Part shown: piece by piece, positions 1 through 5,324 of the stretch
How the letters are laid out: each line of letters opens with the position of its first letter
Numbering within the stretch: position 1 is the first letter of the stretch
NCBI GenBank assembly: GCA_027334785.1
Contig: DAHWQF010000068.1
Coordinates: 1-11,055, forward strand
From: Acidimicrobiaceae bacterium
Lineage (GTDB): Bacteria; Actinomycetota; Acidimicrobiia; Acidimicrobiales; Palsa-688
Direction: 5' to 3'
Length of the DNA: 11,055 nt
Notes under the pieces: model-generated
Database searches by the model: none
Seen by the model: the letters and a program-made list of their open reading frames with translations, nothing else
Told to the model about the DNA's origin: nothing
Program-made: the position numbers and the translations under genes

Positions 1-1
1 C

Positions 2-718
2 ATGGCTACCGAGCTGCTCTACATGCGCGACGCGTACCTGAAGTCATTCGAGGCCACAGTGGCGGCCACCGACGAGGAGGCGCGCCGCGTTGCGCTTGAC
101 CGTACGGCCTTTTACCCGACCGGCGGAGGTCAGCCCCACGACACAGGCGTGTTGGCCGACCTACCCGTGCTCGATGTACGCAAACAGGACGACCTGGTAT
201 GGCACAGCCTCGGCGGTGACGGCCCCGTGCCCCGCGTGGGCCAAGCCGTCCACGGCGACCTCGACTGGTCTCGCCGGCACGAGTTGATGCGCACCCACAC
301 CTGTCTCCACGTGCTATGCGGGGTCATCTGGAGGGAGTGGGGCAAGTCTGTCACGGGGGGCAACATGGAGCCGCTCAGCGCCAGGATGGACTTCGAGTTC
401 GACCCGCTCCCCGAGGGTTTTGGCGCGCTGGTCGAGCAGCTCGTCAACGCCGAGCTGGAGGCGGACCGGCCGATAGTGGTGAGCTTCCTCCCCCGAGCAG
501 CCGTGTCCGCAGACGCGGACCTGGTCAGGACCAAGGCAAACCTGGTCCCCGAAACGGTCAGCGAGATCCGCGTGGTCGACATTGTGGGCCTGGACAAGCA
601 AGCCGACGGGGGGACCCACGTATGCTCGACCGGCGAGGTTGGCCGGGCCCGGGTGCTGAAGACGGAGTCCAAGGGCAAGGGCAACAAGCGCGTCCGCCTG
701 CAAGTGCTCGACGCTTGA
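2..718 (+). CDS. Alanyl-tRNA editing protein, AlaX family
   Basis: A 238-residue free-standing editing domain of the AlaX/AlaRS-C superfamily, which hydrolyses Ser- or Gly-tRNA(Ala) in trans in the cytoplasm. Visible signatures are the FYPTGGGQPHDTG segment (residues 37-49), the zinc motif HTCLH (His99 and His103), the TGGNMEPLSARMDFEF stretch (118-133), and the GGTHV motif (203-207) with His206. The conserved metal Cys just before GGTHV is Asp202 here. The C-terminal KTESKGKGNKRVRLQV strand is typical of the family. The length fits a medium-length AlaX. The ATG at 2 is almost at the window edge, so an upstream start cannot be excluded, but residue 4 onward already looks like the normal N-terminus. 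The gene converges with the one that follows. I am confident of the family; substrate preference (Ser versus Gly) is not visible. Confidence 0.9.
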   Translation: MATELLYMRDAYLKSFEATVAATDEEARRVALDRTAFYPTGGGQPHDTGVLADLPVLDVRKQDDLVWHSLGGDGPVPRVGQAVHGDLDWSRRHELMRTHTCLHVLCGVIWREWGKSVTGGNMEPLSARMDFEFDPLPEGFGALVEQLVNAELEADRPIVVSFLPRAAVSADADLVRTKANLVPETVSEIRVVDIVGLDKQADGGTHVCSTGEVGRARVLKTESKGKGNKRVRLQVLDA

Positions 719-727
719 CGGCGTAAC

Positions 728-741
728 CCGAGGCGCCTCGG
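728..741. terminator. 14-bp perfect palindrome between convergent genes (possible bidirectional terminator)
   Basis: CCGAGGCGCCTCGG is its own reverse complement and sits in the 39-bp gap between two convergent stop codons. As RNA it gives a 5-bp GC stem with a GCGC loop. No T-tract follows on either strand, so a classical intrinsic terminator is not shown. Hairpins without U-tails are often proposed as terminators in high-GC actinobacteria, and the position favours that reading over an operator. Confidence 0.4.
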
Positions 742-757
742 CGAGCTAGCTTCCGGC

Positions 758-1249
758 CTACCGCCCGGCGTCCGCCGACGGGGAACGGTCGACCTTGCGC
801 CCGGTCACTTCTTCGGCGCGGATCCGGAAGGCCACAGGGGTACGGCCCTCGCCGCGCGGACGTTGTCCGCCGCCGTCCCCGTCACCGGTGCGCCGGGCGA
901 AGCGGTCAGCCAAAAGGCGCAGCGTAAAGGCCGCGTCGTCGCCCGACAGTTCCTCATAGGTCCCCTGGACGATAGCGCTCTGCCAGCCACCGCCGGCCTG
1001 GTACTCATCGACCTCGAAGCAGACCTTGGGGTTTTCGCGCATCATCCGCACCTTCTGTCCCTCGACCGAGTAGACGTAGGCACAGCCACTGTCCCAGGCA
1101 TAGATGACCGGCACCACATAGGTCACCCCGTCCACATGGCAGCCGACACGCCCGACGACCTGGGAACGCAAGAACTGCTCTACCTCCGGCGCGCCCATCT
1201 CTTGGATCACGACCACCATTGTCCCATGCCAGGAGCCCGAGCGGCTCAC
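758..1249 (-). CDS. Pyridoxamine 5'-phosphate oxidase (PPOX)-fold protein, NimA-like flavin-binding family
   Basis: A small (163 aa) split-barrel protein of the PPOX superfamily, subgroup close to nitroimidazole-resistance NimA and F420/FMN-binding proteins. The family pattern is clear: an N-terminal helix ending LRSQVVGRVG (27-36), the strand GVTYVVPVIYAW (41-52), a YSVEGQKVRMMRENPKVCFEVDE stretch (60-82) that in relatives contacts the flavin phosphate, the GWQSAIVQGTYEEL strand (89-101), and a closing VAFRIRAEEVTGRK (about 140-154). The GTG at 1249 is the longest start. An ATG at 1219 (residue 11) gives a leader closer to family length and may be the true start; neither has a strong Shine-Dalgarno. 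The C-terminal half carries a low-complexity Gly/Asp/Arg loop (about 116-135). It is transcribed away from the aminotransferase across a shared 70-bp region. The cofactor (FMN, F420, haem) and substrate cannot be told. Confidence 0.85.
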   Translation of the reverse strand: MSRSGSWHGTMVVVIQEMGAPEVEQFLRSQVVGRVGCHVDGVTYVVPVIYAWDSGCAYVYSVEGQKVRMMRENPKVCFEVDEYQAGGGWQSAIVQGTYEELSGDDAAFTLRLLADRFARRTGDGDGGGQRPRGEGRTPVAFRIRAEEVTGRKVDRSPSADAGR

Positions 1250-1255
1250 CGTCGC

Positions 1256-1277
1256 TCAGGTCGCTGTCAGGTCGCTG
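1256..1277. repeat. Two tandem copies of an 11-bp direct repeat in a divergent promoter region
   Basis: TCAGGTCGCTG occurs twice with no gap (1256-1266 and 1267-1277), and a partial copy (GTCGC, 1251-1255) abuts it upstream. The 11-bp period is close to one helical turn, so a dimeric regulator could bind both copies on one face of the DNA. The repeat lies in the gap between divergent PPOX and aminotransferase genes, 4 bp upstream of a -10-like hexamer. The regulator is unknown. Confidence 0.6.
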
Positions 1278-1281
1278 GAGG

Positions 1282-1287
1282 TACTAT
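1282..1287 (+). promoter_or_regulatory. Candidate -10 box for the aminotransferase-amidase operon
   Basis: TACTAT fits the TANNNT -10 pattern and lies in the only AT-rich stretch (about 1282-1301) of the divergent gap, 32 bp upstream of the ATG at 1320. No recognisable -35 stands 17 bp upstream; that place is occupied by the tandem repeat, which would suit an activator-dependent promoter. The call rests on motif and position only. Confidence 0.35.
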
Positions 1288-1319
1288 CGAGAAATTAGGA
1301 TCGGGCCAAAACGTAGTCG

Positions 1320-2528
1320 ATGAACCAGACGGGCACCTCGGCCTCGAAGGACAGGGCCAAGGTATGTTCGCGCCTCGCCCCCTTCGGCACGACGATCTTC
1401 GCGGAAATGTCGGCGCTCGCGCTCGAGACAAAATCCGTCAACCTGGGCCAGGGTTTCCCCGAGGACCCGGGTCCTGAACTGCTCCGCCAGGTAGCCATCG
1501 AGGCCATCCAAGAAGGCGACAACCAGTACCCACCGGGACCAGGGGTCCCCCAACTTCTCGAGGCCGTGGCCGCGCACCAGGAGGCCGAGTACGGCCTCGT
1601 GTACGACCCGGCCACCGAGGTGCTTGCGACTGCGGGCGCTACCGAGGCGGTGGCCGCCGCCGTCCTCGGCCTCTGCGAGCCCGGCGACGAGGTCCTCATG
1701 CTGGAGCCCTCCTACGATTCGTACGGCGCGGTCGTCGCCATGGCCGGCGCCATCCGGGTGCCGGTCCGCCTCTCCTACGACGGCGACCGCTGGGTGCTGC
1801 CGGCCGGCGCCCTCGCCGCTGCCGCCACGGGCCGTTCCCGGCTGCTCCTGCTCAACTCGCCCCACAACCCGACGGGCAAGGTGCTCAGCCGGGCTGAGCT
1901 GGAGGAGGTGGCCGACGTATGCCGCCGCCACGACCTCATTGCTGTCACTGACGAGGTTTACGAGCACCTCGTCTACGACGGCCGCCGCCACGTGCCCCTC
2001 GCCACGCTAGAGGGCATGCGCGAGCGGACGGTCACGGTCTCCTCGGCAGGCAAGTCGTTCTCCGTGACCGGTTGGAAGGTGGGCTGGGCCTGTGCCTCGC
2101 CCGAGCTGCTCGCGGGGGTGCGCGCCGCCAAGCAGTTCCTCACTTACGTCACGCCGGCGCCTCTGCAGCGGGCGGCGGCGGCAGGGCTGCGAGCCACCCA
2201 CGAGCTCGTAGGGCCCCTCGTGGACGAGCTCCAGAGCAACCGAGACCTGCTCGCCAAAGGGCTAGCGGCGGTCGGTTTCCCGGTACGCGCCGCGGAGGGC
2301 ACCTATTTCCTGACCGTGGACATATCAGAAATGACAAACGAGGACGCAGCCACGTTCTGCCGCCAACTACCCCACCGCTGCGGCGTCGTCGCGGTGCCGT
2401 GCTCGGTTTTCTATGCTGACCCGGCGGCAGGGAGCCACCTTGTGCGCTTCTCGTTCTGCAAGCTCAGGTCGTCGATCGAGGAAGCAGTAGAGCGGCTGGG
2501 GCGGCTCGGTGCCGGAGGGCAATGGTGA
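1320..2528 (+). CDS. PLP-dependent class I/II aminotransferase (methionine/glutamine transaminase or DapC-like)
   Basis: A 402-residue fold-type I aminotransferase. Visible landmarks are the NLGQGFPEDPGP substrate-loop segment (41-52), DNQYPPGPGVPQL (67-79), the GATEA cofactor-binding turn (106-110), NSPHNPTGK (179-187), the PLP-ring Asp in TDEVYEHLVYD (211), the Schiff-base Lys245 in SSAGKSFSVTGWKVGW, and a C-terminal LVRFSFCK with the carboxylate-binding Arg. This motif set fits the kynurenine/glutamine transaminase (YbdL) group and also proteins annotated as N-succinyldiaminopimelate aminotransferase DapC. The overlapping omega-amidase gene downstream favours a glutamine-linked transaminase that re-aminates 2-oxo-4-methylthiobutyrate to methionine. 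The ATG at 1320 lacks an obvious Shine-Dalgarno, but is the only canonical start ahead of the conserved SRLAPFGTTIFAEMSALA. I am very confident of the family and moderately so of the substrate. Confidence 0.9.
   Translation: MNQTGTSASKDRAKVCSRLAPFGTTIFAEMSALALETKSVNLGQGFPEDPGPELLRQVAIEAIQEGDNQYPPGPGVPQLLEAVAAHQEAEYGLVYDPATEVLATAGATEAVAAAVLGLCEPGDEVLMLEPSYDSYGAVVAMAGAIRVPVRLSYDGDRWVLPAGALAAAATGRSRLLLLNSPHNPTGKVLSRAELEEVADVCRRHDLIAVTDEVYEHLVYDGRRHVPLATLEGMRERTVTVSSAGKSFSVTGWKVGWACASPELLAGVRAAKQFLTYVTPAPLQRAAAAGLRATHELVGPLVDELQSNRDLLAKGLAAVGFPVRAAEGTYFLTVDISEMTNEDAATFCRQLPHRCGVVAVPCSVFYADPAAGSHLVRFSFCKLRSSIEEAVERLGRLGAGGQW
2514..2519 (+). promoter_or_regulatory. Shine-Dalgarno GGAGGG inside the aminotransferase 3' end
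   Basis: A strong GGAGGG lies only 2 bases before the ATG at 2522 and 5 bases before the in-frame GTG at 2525. The second spacing is more usual, so translation may start at GTG 2525 (one residue shorter). The aminotransferase stop TGA (2526-2528) overlaps both starts, which points to translational coupling. Confidence 0.6.
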
Positions 2529-3346
2529 AGGTCGCCCTGGTCCAGCACGACGTCGTTTTCGAGGACGCCGCGGCCACTTGTGAGCACTTGAGGCCCTTGG
2601 TCCAAGAAGCGGCGGCGAAGGGAGCGCGTCTCGTCGTCTTGACAGAAATGTTCGCCACCGGTTTTTCGATGGCGGCCGAAAGGGTCGCAGAGCCTCCTGA
2701 GCGGGGAACGGGCGGCGAGTTCCTGGTGGGAATGGCAGCAGAAACCGGGGCAGCCGTGTGCGGGTCCCTGCCCGTGCGGGAGGTGGGTGTGCCTAGGCCC
2801 GCCAACCGTTTCGTGTGCGCTTTCCCCGACGGGCGCACGGTCGGCTACGAGAAGGTGCACCCGTTTTCTTTTGCCGGCGAGGACGCCTACTACGCGGCCG
2901 GCTCCTCCGTAGTCACCTTCACGTGGGAAGGGCTCGCGATCACACCATTTGTTTGCTATGACCTCCGCTTTGCGGACATGTTCTGGTCGGCCGCGCGCCA
3001 GACCGACTGCTTCGTGGTCGTTTCCAACTGGCCGGCGGCCCGCCGGGAGCATTTCCGGGCGCTGGCGGTGGCGAGGGCCATAGAAAACCAGGCCTACGTT
3101 CTCGCCACCAACCGAGTCGGCAGCGGCGGCGGCCTCGACTACGCGGGCGGGACCATAGCGATCGGGCCCTTCGGCGAGGTAATGGCCGAAGCCGGGGAAG
3201 CCGAAGAGACACTTCTTGTGGACCTGGAGGCCGCCCGCGTAGAAGAAGTACGGAGGGCTTACCCGTTCCTCGCCGACCGGCGGGACTTTTCGGTCCTACC
3301 ATCGGCTCCAGGAGAGCGCGGCCCTACTCGCCTTCTGCGACGGTGA
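2522..3346 (+). CDS. Carbon-nitrogen hydrolase, omega-amidase (YafV/MtnU/NIT2-like)
   Basis: A 274-residue nitrilase-superfamily amidase with the complete catalytic set: Glu42 in LTEMFATGF, Lys111 in GYEKVHPF, and the nucleophile Cys145 in FVCYDLRF. A second Glu (Glu120) lies in the following AGEDAYYAAG. The RAIENQAYVLATNRVG block (185-200) is the usual C-terminal signature. EMFATGFSM and AGEDAYYAAG resemble YafV/omega-amidases, which hydrolyse 2-oxoglutaramate and 2-oxosuccinamate to the 2-oxo acid and ammonia. The start overlaps the aminotransferase stop, so both enzymes are probably made together: the transaminase releases 2-oxoglutaramate from glutamine and this enzyme removes it, pulling the reaction forward. 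Its last 23 bp overlap the convergent cyclophilin gene. The family is certain; the exact amide substrate is inferred from context. Confidence 0.9.
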   Translation: MVKVALVQHDVVFEDAAATCEHLRPLVQEAAAKGARLVVLTEMFATGFSMAAERVAEPPERGTGGEFLVGMAAETGAAVCGSLPVREVGVPRPANRFVCAFPDGRTVGYEKVHPFSFAGEDAYYAAGSSVVTFTWEGLAITPFVCYDLRFADMFWSAARQTDCFVVVSNWPAARREHFRALAVARAIENQAYVLATNRVGSGGGLDYAGGTIAIGPFGEVMAEAGEAEETLLVDLEAARVEEVRRAYPFLADRRDFSVLPSAPGERGPTRLLRR

Positions 3347-3878
3347 CCGACTCGATCACAACTCGTTCTTTCGGTTTGCCGGAGGACGTGCCTAGCGCGT
3401 CTATCGCGCTCACGACGTCCATGCCCTTCACGACCTTTCCGAAAAGCGAGTACTTCGGCGGCAGCCGGACACCGCTCGGCCCGCTTATCACGAAAAACTG
3501 GCTCCCGTTGGTGTTTGGCCCCGAATTGGCCATGGCGAGAGAGCCAAGTTCGTACCGCCCGGGCTTGGGCAGCTCGTCTTCAAAGCGGTAGCCAGGCCCT
3601 CCCGTGCCGGTCCCCGTCGGGTCCCCGCCCTGGAGGACGAAGCCCGGGATGACCCGGTGGAACGCGATGCCGTCGAAGTAGTGGTACCTGGCGAGGAACA
3701 CGAAGTTGTTGACGGTCTTGGGGGCGACCAGGGGGTCGAGGTTGACCACGACCGTCCCCTTTGAAGTCACGATCTCGGCGGAATAGCGCCGAGATGGGTC
3801 TATGCACATCGGAGGCGGCCCTTCGAAGTGCATCGTTTTGGGGCTCGAGCCGTCAGGGGCGGGGCAGTCTGGGGTCAT
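3324..3878 (-). CDS. Peptidyl-prolyl cis-trans isomerase, cyclophilin type
   Basis: A 184-residue cyclophilin that catalyses prolyl isomerisation during protein folding. The core starts near YSAEIVTSKGTVVVNLDP and holds the diagnostic FHRVIPGFVLQGGD segment with the catalytic Arg of HRV, the MANSGPNTNGSQFF segment, and LFGKVVKGMDVV. The core is preceded by a short segment with two Cys (DCPAPDGSS and PPPMCIDPS) that in many actinobacterial relatives, as I recall them, follows an N-terminal membrane anchor. Here there is no anchor: an in-frame stop (3912-3914) lies just upstream. I chose the ATG at 3878 over the GTG at 3896 because a -10-like box sits 6 nt before it, which suits a leaderless transcript. 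It probably acts in the cytoplasm unless exported by an unseen route. Its 3' end overlaps the nitrilase gene by 23 bp on the opposite strand. Confidence 0.9.
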   Translation of the reverse strand: MTPDCPAPDGSSPKTMHFEGPPPMCIDPSRRYSAEIVTSKGTVVVNLDPLVAPKTVNNFVFLARYHYFDGIAFHRVIPGFVLQGGDPTGTGTGGPGYRFEDELPKPGRYELGSLAMANSGPNTNGSQFFVISGPSGVRLPPKYSLFGKVVKGMDVVSAIDALGTSSGKPKERVVIESVTVAEGE

Positions 3879-3884
3879 TGGACC

Positions 3885-3890
3885 TGTATA
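3885..3890 (-). promoter_or_regulatory. Candidate -10 box for a leaderless cyclophilin transcript
   Basis: Read on the minus strand the hexamer is TATACA, followed by exactly 6 nt and then the ATG at 3878. The spacing of -10 box to start codon is that of leaderless actinobacterial mRNAs, and the ATG has no good ribosome-binding site. A -35 at 17 bp (GAGCCA) matches the consensus poorly. If this is right, the GTG at 3896 lies upstream of the transcript and cannot be the start. Confidence 0.4.
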
Positions 3891-3896
3891 CCGCAC

Positions 3897-4080
3897 GGTT
3901 GGCCGGTTGGCTCATCTGCCAGGTCATCGGCCATGAAGCGTGCGTTTGTCCGAGGGGGGACGGCGCCGTGTTGTCTTGAGCACTGCGCCGCCAAGTGGCG
4001 CCGAGGAGGCCCTCGCCGCCTCCCCTTGGGTCTAGCATCGTGCCATTGCCTCTTGCCACGCCTCTGGGTGCCCGTCGTCG
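3897..4080. promoter_or_regulatory. 184-bp divergent intergenic region upstream of cyclophilin and racemase genes
   Basis: No coding sequence is supported here. It contains a 12-bp near-palindrome CGCCAAGTGGCG (3989-4000, central 2 bases unpaired), which could be an operator, and a -10-like TAGCAT (4033-4038) for the rightward racemase gene, 42 nt before its proposed start, without a recognisable -35. In this GC-rich sequence short palindromes arise by chance, so both calls are weak. Confidence 0.3.
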
Positions 4081-5148
4081 CTGACCGAGTTAGTCGCGGT
4101 CGACGCCCATGCGGGAGGCGAGCCGGGGCGCGTCATCGTGGGCGGCATCGCCGATGTGCCCGGGGCGACCATGTTCGACAAGATGGCACACCTTTCCGCC
4201 TATCACGACGACCTGCGCCAGCGGATGCTGCGCGAGCCGCGAGGTTACCCGGCGGCTAACTGCAACCTCCTGCTCCCGCCCACCGACCCCTCAGCAGCGG
4301 CCGGTTTCGTGATAATGGAACAGGTCGAGTACCCGCCCATGTCTGGGAGCAACACCATTTGCGTGGCCACTGTTCTCGTGGAAATGGGCATGGTGGAGGT
4401 GACCGAGCCGGTCACAAGGTTCGCCCTTGATACCCCGGCGGGCCTGGTCCATATCGAAGTCGAGGTCCAAGACGGGCGGGCGCGCCAGGTCACCTTCCAA
4501 AACGTGCCCGCCTTCGCCATGCAACTCGGCGCCAAAATAGAGGTGCCCAACATCGGGACCTTGGAGGTGGACCTGGCCTACGGCGGGATGATCTACGTGA
4601 TCGCGGACGCTGCTGCGCTCGGGCTCCGCCTGGCCCCCGATGAGGGACGCGACATCGTCCGCATTGGCGAATGCATCAAGGCCGCCGCTCGAGAACAGGT
4701 CCCCCAGTCCCATCCCGACCACCCGGACATGGCCGGCCCCACGATCGCCTGCCTGACGGGCCCTCCGAGCGTGCCGGGTGCCGACCAGCGCAGCGCTGTG
4801 GTCGTCTCGACCGGGGCCTTCGACTGGTCGCGGCCCGAGACCTGGACGGGCGCTTTGGACCGCTCCCCCTGCGGGACAGCGACCTGCGCCCGGATGGCCG
4901 TACTGCATGCCCGCGGTGCCCTTCCGATCGGCCGCCCGTTCCGCAACGAGGGGATCCTGGGCACCGTGTTCACCGGCCGACTGGTGGCCGAGGCGAAAGT
5001 CGGCGACCACCCCGCGGTGGTGCCCACCATAAGCGGACGGGCCTGGGTAACCGGCCACGCCCGCTATGTACTTGATCCCGAGGACCCGTTCCCGGCCGGC
5101 TTCACCGTCGGGGACATCTGGGGGACAACGGCCGCAGTGGCTGAGTGA
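4081..5148 (+). CDS. Proline racemase superfamily enzyme, probably trans-3-hydroxy-L-proline dehydratase or hydroxyproline epimerase
   Basis: A proline racemase-family enzyme of 355 residues when read from CTG 4081. Members epimerise (hydroxy)proline or dehydrate trans-3-hydroxy-L-proline to pyrroline-2-carboxylate, using two opposed acid/base residues. Visible are VDAHAGGEPGRVIVGG near the start, REPRGYP, GFVIMEQVEYPPMSGSNT (first catalytic position, Ser88), AYGGMIYVIAD, and DRSPCGTATCARM (second catalytic residue, Cys264). Racemases and 4-hydroxyproline epimerases normally have Cys at both places; Ser or Thr at the first is linked to the 3-hydroxyproline dehydratase type. The first ATG/GTG/TTG in frame is the GTG at 4138, but that drops the conserved VDAHAGGEP segment. 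The frame is open back to a stop at 4033 with no canonical start, so CTG 4081 is proposed. The gene stands alone, divergent from the cyclophilin gene. Confidence 0.85.
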   Translation: MTELVAVDAHAGGEPGRVIVGGIADVPGATMFDKMAHLSAYHDDLRQRMLREPRGYPAANCNLLLPPTDPSAAAGFVIMEQVEYPPMSGSNTICVATVLVEMGMVEVTEPVTRFALDTPAGLVHIEVEVQDGRARQVTFQNVPAFAMQLGAKIEVPNIGTLEVDLAYGGMIYVIADAAALGLRLAPDEGRDIVRIGECIKAAAREQVPQSHPDHPDMAGPTIACLTGPPSVPGADQRSAVVVSTGAFDWSRPETWTGALDRSPCGTATCARMAVLHARGALPIGRPFRNEGILGTVFTGRLVAEAKVGDHPAVVPTISGRAWVTGHARYVLDPEDPFPAGFTVGDIWGTTAAVAE

Positions 5149-5151
5149 CAT

Positions 5152-5170
5152 AGGTGGGCACTGCCCACCT
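5152..5170. terminator. 19-bp perfect inverted repeat after the racemase stop codon
   Basis: AGGTGGGCA and TGCCCACCT are perfect 9-bp arms around one central C, starting 4 bp after the TGA. As RNA they can form a 7-bp stem with a CACTG loop. No T-run follows, so it is a U-less terminator or an operator. The AGGTG half-element recurs five more times (both orientations) within the next 110 bp, which makes an operator role for the downstream gene possible. Confidence 0.5.
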
Positions 5171-5324
5171 CACCTACAGGAAAGGCACCTGCTGAGCCTG
5201 CCAAGAAGGGGAGAGGCGCTCGGCCCCGCGGCTCCTCGGCTTGGAAAGATCAGGTGCCCCTCCTGATGCGAACAGGTGGGCGAGTACCCGAAAATCACCA
5301 GTTGTGGGTACCTTAGCGCCCAAC

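Noticed and set aside
863..1477. 204-codon plus-strand frame antisense to the PPOX gene and running into the aminotransferase
   Set aside because: The PPOX family pattern on the minus strand explains this stretch, and the frame crosses the divergent promoter region.
1284..1991. 235-codon minus-strand frame across the aminotransferase
   Set aside because: Antisense to a well-supported aminotransferase including its PLP-binding motifs; no recognisable family.
3828..4259. 143-codon plus-strand frame spanning the cyclophilin start and the racemase N-terminus; considered as the upstream part of a frameshifted racemase
   Set aside because: It contains no racemase-like sequence upstream of the conserved VDAHAGGEP, which lies in a different frame and needs only about 7 more residues; CTG 4081 is simpler.
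4291..5151. 286-codon open frame on the minus strand antisense to the racemase gene
   Set aside because: It mirrors a gene with full family signatures on the plus strand; its translation shows no domain and has the mixed composition usual for antisense frames in GC-rich DNA.
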